Shown here: piece after piece, positions 1 through 5,345 of the stretch
How the letters are laid out: every line of letters starts with the position of its first letter
Position numbering within the stretch: position 1 is the stretch's first letter
Assembly (NCBI GenBank): GCA_947449125.1
Contig: CANFQR010000117.1
Span: 1-5,571 of the forward strand
DNA length: 5,571 bases
Direction of reading: 5' to 3'
From: Bacteroidota bacterium
GTDB lineage: Bacteria > Bacteroidota > Bacteroidia > B-17B0 > Aurantibacillaceae
Notes under the pieces: model-generated
The model's input: the letters and a program-made list of their open reading frames with translations, nothing else
Database searches by the model: none
What the model was told of the DNA's origin: nothing
Program-made: the position numbers and the translations under genes

Positions 1-295
1 AATCTTTATTTTGATCTTGGTCTAACGTTGCCTCATCAGGTGCTTTCCAATAATTAAGAGTATCCATAGGAGTTAAAGCTGCTAATTTAGCCGACTCGGT
101 AAAATTTCCAAATTCATCGGGGACAGGAGTTTCTATTTTCTTCTCTTCTTTATGCGACGGAGTTGGTACAAAAACAACCAATAGAATTACAAGACCTACC
201 ATAAAAACAACCAGCAAAACAATAATACTTATTAGTTTACTTACAACCGGAGCTAACGGATTATTATTATTCTGTCTAATTTCTTCCTTGTGCAT
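1..295 (-). CDS. Probable membrane-anchored c-type cytochrome, N-terminal part (cut by window edge)
   Basis: The frame opens with ATG at 295-293 and runs off the left edge after 98 codons, so only the N-terminus is present. Residues 1-19 are polar (MHKEEIRQNNNN). Residues about 20-44 form one strongly hydrophobic segment (LISIIVLLVVFMVGLVILLV), followed by a charged linker (SHKEEKKIETPVPDEFG). This suggests an uncleaved membrane anchor carrying a periplasmic domain. The stretch LNYWKAPDEATL at about 80-91 resembles the region just before the first haem-binding domain in Bacteroidetes diheme cytochromes of the thiosulfate dehydrogenase (TsdA)-like type. No CxxCH motif is inside the window, so the assignment rests on this resemblance and on context. 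The gene starts 6 nt after the stop of the upstream YeeE-like gene and is surely the next gene of that operon. If correct, it would carry electrons from sulfur oxidation in the periplasm. A different membrane-anchored protein cannot be excluded. Confidence 0.6.
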   Translation of the reverse strand, partial: MHKEEIRQNNNNPLAPVVSKLISIIVLLVVFMVGLVILLVVFVPTPSHKEEKKIETPVPDEFGNFTESAKLAALTPMDTLNYWKAPDEATLDQDQNKD

Positions 296-301
296 AAACT
301 A

Positions 302-715
302 TTAATGAGGCAATTTATCTTTTATGAAACCATATATATAAGTGCCAATTACTGCAAATAAAAATACAACAATCATGGCAATATAGCCATAACCAATATT
401 TACAACCATTGGCCCCGGACATGCACCGCTTAATGCCCAACCTAAACCAAAAATAATTCCACCTATTAGATAACGAAGAGTAGATTTTTCTTTAGGATAA
501 AACATAATAGGATTTCCATTTACGTCTCTTAATTTATATTTTTTTATTAAGGCAACGCCAATTACACCTATGGTAACAGCGGTTCCGATTATGCCATACA
601 TATGGAAAGATTGAAACCTAAACATTTCCTGAATTCTGAACCAAGAAAACGCTTCAGATTTGGCCATTACAATACCAAATAAAACACCTAACACTAAAAA
701 TTTTAATAGTTTCAT
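302..715 (-). CDS. YeeE/YedE-type (DUF6691) membrane protein, C-terminal half of a split sulfur transporter
   Basis: This 137-residue integral membrane protein has about four hydrophobic segments (roughly residues 3-18, 39-57, 81-97 and 108-130). The signature GACPGP at 97-102, with Cys99, matches the second conserved cysteine motif of the YeeE/YedE family. The best studied member, TsuA of Spirochaeta, is a thiosulfate channel/transporter that uses conserved pore cysteines. Full-length members have around 350 residues. Here the two halves are separate genes, and this is the C-terminal one; its partner at 826-1383 carries the other motif. The two probably assemble into one pore in the inner membrane. 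The gene follows its partner after an unusually long 110-nt gap for this operon. That gap is very AT-rich, and I found no convincing promoter or terminator in it. Thiosulfate is the likeliest substrate, but another small sulfur species is possible. Confidence 0.85.
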   Translation of the reverse strand: MKLLKFLVLGVLFGIVMAKSEAFSWFRIQEMFRFQSFHMYGIIGTAVTIGVIGVALIKKYKLRDVNGNPIMFYPKEKSTLRYLIGGIIFGLGWALSGACPGPMVVNIGYGYIAMIVVFLFAVIGTYIYGFIKDKLPH

Positions 716-825
716 ACGTTTAAATTATTTGTTTTTAAATTTAATTTCTTGCTTTTGGTTTACTTAAAAATTAAATAAGTTTTAATCATAACTATGTTAA
801 CTTTAATAAACTTGATTTAATAGTT

Positions 826-1383
826 TTATAATATTAGAGGAAGTAACATAAAAGTCATTAATAGGCCGCCAATAAAAAATCCTATAACTGCAATTAGTGA
901 CGGTAATTGTAAATCAGATAAACCACTAATGGCATGACCTGAGGTGCAGCCGCCTGCATAACGCGAACCAAATCCCACCATTAAACCTCCGATGGCAAGA
1001 ATTAAAAATCCTTTTAATGTAAAAATAGATTCAACACTAAATAATTCATTGGGTTGTACCGATGTTGGTTCAGCAATATTTAACGCAGCTAAATCGTTAA
1101 TTGTAATTTGTGAGATTTGAACTGGCTTACCGTCTGATAAAAATTGAGCGGTTATAAAACCACCCAAAACAGCTCCAATTAAGAATACTAAATTCCACAT
1201 TTGAGAACGCCAGTTAAAATCAAAAAACTTAACGAACTTACCTCCTCCTGCCGCAGAGCAAAGTGTTCGTAAATTAGATGAAAACCCAAACGATTGGCCA
1301 AAAAACAATAGCGTAAACATAATTCCTGCAATTAATGCACCTGATACCCACCAGGTCCAGGGTTGTTGAATAAACTCTAGCAT
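826..1383 (-). CDS. YeeE/YedE family membrane protein, N-terminal half of a split sulfur transporter
   Basis: This 185-residue membrane protein has about four hydrophobic segments (roughly 11-33, 62-82, 122-140 and 161-184). Residues 139-150 read GSRYAGGCTSGH, the hallmark of the YeeE/YedE family, with Cys146 as the expected pore cysteine. A further cysteine, Cys42 in the segment LRTLCSAAGGG, lies where the family has another conserved cysteine. Family knowledge points to import of thiosulfate or a related sulfane-sulfur compound across the inner membrane, together with the half-protein at 302-715. The start codon lies 5 nt after the stop of the universal stress gene, which fits one polycistronic transcript. 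Placement directly after a rhodanese and a universal stress protein supports a role in sulfur uptake. The substrate is inferred. Confidence 0.87.
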   Translation of the reverse strand: MLEFIQQPWTWWVSGALIAGIMFTLLFFGQSFGFSSNLRTLCSAAGGGKFVKFFDFNWRSQMWNLVFLIGAVLGGFITAQFLSDGKPVQISQITINDLAALNIAEPTSVQPNELFSVESIFTLKGFLILAIGGLMVGFGSRYAGGCTSGHAISGLSDLQLPSLIAVIGFFIGGLLMTFMLLPLIL

Positions 1384-1388
1384 ACTAA

Positions 1389-2225
1389 TTAATTTTTTAA
1401 ATGATAAGTTATAATTGGTTTAAATAAATGATTGATTAATTTTTCGTTAGCACTGTGATGAAACAAGCCTCCCTTGCCGTTGGTGCCAATGCAAATAATA
1501 TCCATTTCCTGCATTTGATTAAAATGAATTACACCGTTCTCAACATCGCTATCATTTAAAACATGTAATTCAAAATTATCAATTCCGTTAATAGAAGCAA
1601 ATAACTTCATGTATGATATTATGGACGATTTTTTTTCCTCGGAGGTATCTTTTGTTATTTGCAATAGGTGCGCTTTAGTATTAAATGCTTTTATTAATTT
1701 ATGCAACAAGGCTAAATTTTCGTTTTTAGGATTTGAAAAATCGTGAACCAATAAAATATTTTCGATAATTAAATCTGAACGGTCGCACATTAAGGATAAT
1801 ACCGGCACAGTTGATTGGCGGGCAACCAATTGAGTTTCGGAACCAGATAATTTTTCTTTTAAACCCCAGGCACCTTTTGTACCCATTACTATCACATCAA
1901 AATTATTTGATTGTGCATAGGAAACTATTTTCTCGGTTAATTTACCTAACTCTAAATGTGTTGAAATAGTTGAACCGTATAAAACTTTTAAATCGTTTAA
2001 CTTACGTTCAGCAATGGTTTTTTGCGAAACAACATAATCAACGCTTATTTCGCCACAGGTTTGAATGTTTCCATCCATATCCATCGTAACTGTATCGGGT
2101 ACAGATAACACATGAAGAAAATGAATTTGAACCGGTATTTTTTCTTCCAGTTTTTTCACCATTAAATAAGCATATTCTGCCTGAACAGAAAAATCGGTAG
2201 GTATTAAAACTTTTAAAGCTTCCAT
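1389..2225 (-). CDS. Tandem-domain universal stress protein (UspA family)
   Basis: The 278-residue cytoplasmic protein contains two Usp domains, about 1-147 and 152-278, the usual length for a tandem Usp. Each begins with a typical strand (KVLIPTDFS at 5-13; NILLVHDFS at 156-164). The first domain keeps the complete ATP-binding signature G-x2-G-x9-G-S (Gly115, Gly118, Gly128, Ser129). The second has GTNGKGG at 247-253 but lacks the later G-S/T pair, with Asn-Glu there instead, so only the first domain is expected to bind nucleotide. The gene starts 1 nt after the rhodanese stop and is clearly co-transcribed. Usp proteins beside transporters often sense energy or stress state and may tune transporter activity. 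That role is inference; the family call is firm. Confidence 0.92.
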   Translation of the reverse strand: MEALKVLIPTDFSVQAEYAYLMVKKLEEKIPVQIHFLHVLSVPDTVTMDMDGNIQTCGEISVDYVVSQKTIAERKLNDLKVLYGSTISTHLELGKLTEKIVSYAQSNNFDVIVMGTKGAWGLKEKLSGSETQLVARQSTVPVLSLMCDRSDLIIENILLVHDFSNPKNENLALLHKLIKAFNTKAHLLQITKDTSEEKKSSIISYMKLFASINGIDNFELHVLNDSDVENGVIHFNQMQEMDIICIGTNGKGGLFHHSANEKLINHLFKPIITYHLKN

Positions 2226-2226
2226 A

Positions 2227-2535
2227 TTATTTATATTGATTTACATTTTGCCAGCTACCACCATTTGTTACGTTACTTAGACCTTTTGAAGCAAGAATAC
2301 GCTTTGCCATGCCGCTTCGGTTGCCGCTTCTGCAACAAGTAATAATGTAAGGATGTTTTTTTAATTTATCGGCATTATTCCCTATTTGCTCTAAAGGAAT
2401 ATTTACCGAACCTTTTACATGGCCTGAAGCAAATTCAGATTTACTTCTTACATCAATAATTACAGCGCCGTCTTTTATCAATTCAGCTAAATCAACCGAA
2501 TTAGATTTAAATAATTTTTTTAATAATGATAACAT
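2227..2535 (-). CDS. Single-domain rhodanese-like sulfurtransferase
   Basis: A 102-residue single rhodanese domain. It has IIDVRSKSEFASGHVKGSVN at about 26-45, the classic DVR...E...GH..G..N pattern. The active-site loop CRSGNRS at 68-74 carries the catalytic Cys68, preceded by another Cys67. GGSWQ at 92-96 is a variant of the usual C-terminal GG.. W motif. Rhodaneses of this type carry sulfur as a persulfide on the catalytic cysteine and pass it between donors such as thiosulfate or polysulfide and thiol acceptors. The first ten residues (MLSLLKKLFK) could form a short basic amphipathic helix, but there is no secretion signal, so it is expected in the cytoplasm, possibly at the membrane. It is the first gene of the operon, just downstream of a predicted regulated promoter, and it overlaps no neighbour. 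Confidence 0.93.
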   Translation of the reverse strand: MLSLLKKLFKSNSVDLAELIKDGAVIIDVRSKSEFASGHVKGSVNIPLEQIGNNADKLKKHPYIITCCRSGNRSGMAKRILASKGLSNVTNGGSWQNVNQYK

Positions 2536-2555
2536 ACTTTTACGTTTTACAGCCC

Positions 2556-2563
2556 CTAAGTTA
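2556..2563 (-). promoter_or_regulatory. Predicted -7 element of the sulfur operon promoter
   Basis: On the minus strand this reads TAACTTAG, one mismatch from the Bacteroidetes -7 consensus TAnnTTTG. It sits 21 bp downstream of the box at 2585-2600 and about 20 bp before the rhodanese start, predicting a leader of about 15 nt. No TTG -33 element lies 17-20 bp upstream, which suggests dependence on an activator. Found by eye. Confidence 0.5.
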
Positions 2564-2584
2564 TAACTAAAGTCGTTTTTGCTT

Positions 2585-2600
2585 GGTTACAAATGTTACA
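2585..2600. promoter_or_regulatory. Crp/Fnr-type operator box (sulfur operon side)
   Basis: The plus strand reads GGTTAC-AAAT-GTTACA. It shares the core GTnAC-N4-GTnAC with two other boxes in the window and deviates from the fuller TGTnAC-N4-GTnACA only at its first base. The centre is 29.5 bp from the T of the predicted -7 element of the rhodanese operon, placing it near -41.5, as for a class II activator site. The two halves are also direct repeats of GTTAC, so the dyad is weaker than that at 4025-4040. Confidence 0.55.
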
Positions 2601-2630
2601 ATACTTATTAAAACTAAAAATAAAAAGATA

Positions 2631-2646
2631 TGTGACTTTAGTAACA
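2631..2646. promoter_or_regulatory. Crp/Fnr-type operator box (131-residue gene side)
   Basis: TGTGAC-TTTA-GTAACA is an inverted repeat with one mismatched pair and the 5-N6-5 layout of Crp/Fnr-family sites (TGTGA-N6-TAACA). Its centre is 30.5 bp before the predicted -7 element of the plus-strand gene at 2702. It lies 46 bp centre to centre from the box at 2585-2600, so the divergent region has one box per promoter. Confidence 0.62.
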
Positions 2647-2668
2647 GACTATTAATCATATAGGATGA

Positions 2669-2676
2669 TAACTTTA
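2669..2676 (+). promoter_or_regulatory. Predicted -7 element of the 131-residue gene promoter
   Basis: TAACTTTA matches TAnnTTTG except at the last base. It lies 22 bp after the box at 2631-2646 and 25 bp before the ATG at 2702, giving a predicted A-rich leader of about 20 nt. There is no TTG at the -33 position, as at the other two box-bearing promoters. Confidence 0.5.
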
Positions 2677-2701
2677 AAACACTAATTAAACAATAACTAT
2701 T

Positions 2702-3097
2702 ATGGAAAATCAACTAATTACAGGAAAAAGGGCAAGCTCCAATTTTTTTAGAAAATTGGGAACTCAGTTAGATCTAGAAAAAGGCTTGTACAAAAATTAT
2801 GAGCGGGTATTAGGCATAACTCTTGGGTCTTGGAAAAAATTGCCCAAATTTGATTACATCTTATTATTTAAAACACTTTATGTAAAATGTGAAGGTTGTG
2901 ACGCTGAAGATTTTGAAAACGAAAAAGATTCTGTGTATCAATTAAGTTTAGTTTATAACACCAACAGAAGATTAATTATTCACGAAAGCAATGTAATAGA
3001 AGAAATACTTACGTTGGCAGAAAAACTGAAACTATTTTATAACAGAAAAATTAAAGATGCAGCAACTGATAGGAGACATCCAAAATGGATTAATTAA
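2702..3097 (+). CDS. Conserved-looking hypothetical protein, 131 residues
   Basis: I do not recognise a named family. The protein is soluble, lysine-rich and has no signal peptide or membrane segment. Residues 30-60 (YKNYERVLGITLGSW, then KLPKFDYILLFKTLY) and the strand LSLVYNTNRRLIIHES at 81-96 suggest a small beta-rich core. It is followed by a probable helix at about 97-118 and a basic tail (DRRHPKWIN). A CEGC pair (Cys63, Cys66) lies mid-protein and could bind a metal or be redox-active, but this is only a possibility. The ATG at 2702 is preceded by a plausible promoter and Crp/Fnr-like box shared divergently with the rhodanese operon. That is the only functional clue: it is probably expressed under the same condition as the sulfur genes. 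No plausible terminator follows. Confidence 0.8.
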   Translation: MENQLITGKRASSNFFRKLGTQLDLEKGLYKNYERVLGITLGSWKKLPKFDYILLFKTLYVKCEGCDAEDFENEKDSVYQLSLVYNTNRRLIIHESNVIEEILTLAEKLKLFYNRKIKDAATDRRHPKWIN

Positions 3098-3106
3098 ATT
3101 GACTAG

Positions 3107-3340
3107 TTAATCAAACAACATTACTTTTTTGTGATAAATTTTGTTTGCTATTTTTAAGTCAATAAAATAAATTCCGCTTGCTTGATTTTTATTTTCTATT
3201 ATAAATTCGGTGCTGCTAATTTTATCTGAATGAAAAATTATTTTCCCGCTTATATCAATTAGTTTTACCTCAAAAATTAATTGGTTTGATTTAATGTGGA
3301 TGTTTTTATCTGTGTGATTTGAATCAATAATTATTTTAAA
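3107..3340 (-). pseudogene. Remnant of a T9SS C-terminal sorting domain (gene fragment)
   Basis: On the minus strand an open frame of 77 codons runs from 3340 to a TAA at 3109-3107. It has no usable start codon: the only ATG is four codons from the stop. The translation includes FEVKLIDISGKIIFHSDKI, then QASGIYFIDLKIANK and the ending KKVMLFD. This is the pattern of a type A sorting domain of Bacteroidetes type IX secretion: a strand with D..GK, then the sGiYfi.l. strand, then a final Lys-Lys strand. Such a domain normally forms the last 70-90 residues of a large secreted protein. Here nothing precedes it: an in-frame TAG sits at 3343-3341, then the methyltransferase stop TGA at 3355-3353. 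The frame is the same as that of the methyltransferase, but the latter is full length by itself. The likeliest reading is the surviving 3' end of a deleted secreted-protein gene. Confidence 0.72.
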
Positions 3341-3352
3341 CTAAGTTAATTT

Positions 3353-3973
3353 TCAAATACTAAGTTTTTTAAAACTACAAAAGATAAAATTTTGAATTGT
3401 ATCAAATGGTGTTGTATGATTTATTGAGATACATTTGATCTTATTAAAATAATCAGCAAGTTTTTCAACCATCGATTTTTCTGTATACTGTTTTATTTCA
3501 ATGCCACTGCATTTTTTTGGACCATTTTCAGAAAAAGTGCCAATTACCAAAACACCGTTAACATACGATTTAATTAAAGAAATATATTTATTAATATCTT
3601 CTTCATTTGTTAGAAAATGAAATGCTGCTCTATCGTGCCAAAAATCGTAAACCTGAGAAGGTTTAAAATCAACTATATCAGAGACAATCCAAGTTACCAT
3701 ATCTGCTTTTTCACCTAGTCTTTTTTTTGCTCTATTAATTGCTGTTTCTGAAATATCAAGCACGGTTATATTTACATAACCCTGTTCTAAAAGTTTATCT
3801 ACAAAAAAACTATCGCCACCACCAATATCAATTATTTTTGCTGTTTTTGAGATGTTAAATTCTCTGATAAACTGAAGCGATTCATTAGGGCTGGGTTGAT
3901 ACCAACTTACTTCGCATAGTTGTTTTGTATTATAAATTGTTTCCCAATGGTTTGTTCTTTCTGTTGTATTCAT
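3353..3973 (-). CDS. Class I SAM-dependent methyltransferase
   Basis: The 206-residue soluble protein has a Rossmann-type methyltransferase fold. Motif I is IIDIGGGDSFF at 47-57, which binds S-adenosylmethionine. Motif II is VLDIS at 71-75, with Asp73 expected to hold the ribose hydroxyls. SD at 98-99 matches the adenine-contacting position, and DFWHDRAAFHFL at 110-121 is the post-II segment of a distinct bacterial family of about 200 residues. The N-terminal HWETIY and VSWYQPSP motifs (9-14, 22-29) also mark this family, whose substrate I cannot name. Length and both termini look intact. The gene is monocistronic and has its own box-bearing promoter matching the sulfur operon's, so an acceptor tied to that stress or metabolic state is possible but speculative. 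The relic downstream is unrelated in function. Confidence 0.88.
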   Translation of the reverse strand: MNTTERTNHWETIYNTKQLCEVSWYQPSPNESLQFIREFNISKTAKIIDIGGGDSFFVDKLLEQGYVNITVLDISETAINRAKKRLGEKADMVTWIVSDIVDFKPSQVYDFWHDRAAFHFLTNEEDINKYISLIKSYVNGVLVIGTFSENGPKKCSGIEIKQYTEKSMVEKLADYFNKIKCISINHTTPFDTIQNFIFCSFKKLSI

Positions 3974-3995
3974 GTTATAATTTTATTCTATAACT

Positions 3996-4003
3996 GAAAG
4001 GTA
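3996..4003 (-). promoter_or_regulatory. Predicted -7 element of the methyltransferase promoter
   Basis: The minus strand reads TACCTTTC, matching TAnnTTTG except at the last base. It is 21 bp downstream of the dyad at 4025-4040, exactly the spacing at the rhodanese promoter, and 22 bp before the start codon. No TTG is present at the -33 position. Confidence 0.5.
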
Positions 4004-4024
4004 AAACCAATAACTTAAAAAAAA

Positions 4025-4040
4025 TGTAACAATGGTTACA
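4025..4040. promoter_or_regulatory. Crp/Fnr-type operator box (methyltransferase promoter)
   Basis: TGTAAC-AATG-GTTACA is a perfect 6-bp inverted repeat around a 4-bp spacer, that is TGTAA-N6-TTACA, the standard length of a Crp/Fnr-family site. It is the best copy of the three boxes in the window. It lies in the 129-bp spacer between oxyR (which ends at 4103) and the methyltransferase start at 3973. Position and spacing favour control of the methyltransferase gene rather than of oxyR, which ends here. A hairpin role is less likely, given the short stem and no following T-run in a terminating position. Confidence 0.68.
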
Positions 4041-4102
4041 TATAAAAAACTCGATAAATCCAGAATTCAAAAAAAATCAAAAAACTAATTAAGACTAAGC
4101 AA

Positions 4103-5041
4103 TCACATTTTTGCAATAATCATTTCTTTATTTTTTAATTTACTAGTAGAAAGTATTGGCAAAATACTATGTTTTATTTCATCACCTAAAGCAGTTATCA
4201 ATCGTTGTTTTGCATAAGGCCTGTTGTATATCATACTTACCTCTCTGACAGGATAGGGCGATTTAAAATCGATAACTTTTAATTTTCGCTCTTTGGTTAA
4301 ATCTTTATAATACAATTCCGGAACCAACGTTAAACCTTTGGTACTATCTACCATATTTAGCAGGCTATCAAATGAATTTGGCTTAAAATCTAAATTGATA
4401 TTTATTTTTTTTGGTGATAAAGAACACACATTTATAATTTGGTCGCTCAAGCAATTACCTTGTTCTAACAACCATATTTTTTCATAGGCTATGTCTTTTG
4501 GACTTAAGTATTTAATATCTGAATTTTTGACTTTCCCGTACACCTTTAATTTTTCATAATACAAAATCTGTACTTCAAAATCATTTTTAGGAATTGGCGT
4601 AGAAACTATACCAACATCAATTTCACCGGTTTTAATTTGATGTATAATATTAGTTGTTGTAATTTCTTGTATCACTAATTTTAAATCAGGATAGTTATTT
4701 AATAACTTAGGTATTACTCTATACAGCAAATTTCCTGCTATGGTTGGAATAATTCCAATTTTTAATTCGCCCTCAATTTTATCTTTTAATTTTGATGGCA
4801 AATCCATTAAATTATTTTTATGAATAAGCAATTTTTTTGCCTCTTCAATAATTTCTTTTCCATAATCGGTTGTTATAATAGTATTCGTTTTTCTGTCAAA
4901 AATTACTACACCTAACTCTTCTTCTAATTTTTTTACCATTGTACTTAATGTAGCTTGAGTAATAAAGCAGGCATCTGCTGCTTTGCTGAAACTTTTTAAT
5001 TTATCTAAGGCTACAATGTATTCTAATTGCTGTAAATTCAT
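4103..5041 (-). CDS. oxyR: OxyR-type LysR family hydrogen peroxide sensor and regulator
   Basis: The 312-residue protein is a LysR-type regulator. An N-terminal winged helix-turn-helix (about 1-60, with FSKAADACFITQATLS at 18-33) precedes a linker helix and a two-lobed sensor domain from about 92. The segment LLEQGNCLSDQIINVC at 191-206 aligns with the redox loop of Escherichia coli OxyR. Cys197 and Cys206 are nine residues apart, just as Cys199 and Cys208 are there. In that family peroxide drives disulfide formation between these cysteines, which changes DNA binding and activates defence genes. The divergent katG next door is the classic OxyR target and confirms the name. The protein is slightly longer than the 305-residue E. 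coli one, with a Lys-rich C-terminal tail. Start chosen at MNLQQLEYI, the canonical LysR N-terminus. Confidence 0.95.
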   Translation of the reverse strand: MNLQQLEYIVALDKLKSFSKAADACFITQATLSTMVKKLEEELGVVIFDRKTNTIITTDYGKEIIEEAKKLLIHKNNLMDLPSKLKDKIEGELKIGIIPTIAGNLLYRVIPKLLNNYPDLKLVIQEITTTNIIHQIKTGEIDVGIVSTPIPKNDFEVQILYYEKLKVYGKVKNSDIKYLSPKDIAYEKIWLLEQGNCLSDQIINVCSLSPKKININLDFKPNSFDSLLNMVDSTKGLTLVPELYYKDLTKERKLKVIDFKSPYPVREVSMIYNRPYAKQRLITALGDEIKHSILPILSTSKLKNKEMIIAKM

Positions 5042-5046
5042 TTATT

Positions 5047-5072
5047 ATAGATTTTATCTATAACTAATATAA
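5047..5072. promoter_or_regulatory. OxyR-like binding box
   Basis: ATAG (5047-5050), 7 bp, CTAT (5058-5061), 7 bp, ATAA (5069-5072) follows the OxyR pattern ATAG-N7-CTAT-N7-ATAG-N7-CTAT. The first two quarters are perfect and the third has one mismatch; the fourth position (5080-5083) is not conserved. A further ATAG at 5091-5094 is on the same 11-bp phase. The box begins 5 bp upstream of the oxyR start codon, so bound OxyR would be well placed to repress its own gene. Whether it also activates katG is open. Confidence 0.55.
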
Positions 5073-5115
5073 AAATTATTTCCAATATCAATAGTTTAAT
5101 TCATTTAATTTTATG

Positions 5116-5143
5116 TTGAATTTATTTTGACCAACTAATTTTG
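5116..5143 (+). promoter_or_regulatory. Candidate katG promoter (TTG-N17-TAATTTTG)
   Basis: TTG at 5116-5118, a 17-bp spacer and TAATTTTG at 5136-5143 fit the Bacteroidetes -33/-7 consensus fully. Transcription would start near 5149, leaving a leader of about 200 nt before katG. The OxyR-like box lies upstream of it, at roughly -77 to -102. In AT-rich DNA such a match can arise by chance. Confidence 0.38.
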
Positions 5144-5345
5144 AAATAAATGGATGTAAAAAACTAAACACAAAATTGTTAAATAACACCAATAGTGATT
5201 TTATTAATTAAACTTTAAATAGTTTGAATTGTAAATTGAACTAGAAGCATAAGCAGATTTTAACTATGATTGAAAATATATTAACCTAAAAAAAAGCTAT
5301 TCTCGTAAACACATATAAGAACTAATTAATGATTAAAAAAAGTAA

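Noticed and set aside
573..586. GTAAC-AGCG-GTTCC, close to the regulatory box core
   Set aside because: It lies within the YeeE-half coding region, breaks the core at one fixed base and has no associated promoter; taken as chance.
789..799. Small dyad TAAC-TAT-GTTA in the gap between the two YeeE halves
   Set aside because: The spacer is 3 bp rather than 4, the outer bases do not pair, and such short AT dyads are expected by chance here.
2257..2274. GTTACGTTAC inside the rhodanese gene
   Set aside because: The two half-sites abut with no 4-bp spacer, and the site is within coding sequence.
3088..3112. GATTAA...TTAATC inverted repeat after the 131-residue gene as a terminator
   Set aside because: The stem is six AT-rich pairs with a 13-nt loop and no adjacent T-run, too weak to call a terminator.
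3107..3355. Sorting-domain frame as a readthrough extension of the methyltransferase
   Set aside because: Two separate stops (TGA, TAG) intervene, the methyltransferase is complete, and a cytoplasmic enzyme has no use for an export domain.
5268..5291. Short frame starting at the ATG near 5267 before katG
   Set aside because: It ends after seven codons and has no supporting signal.
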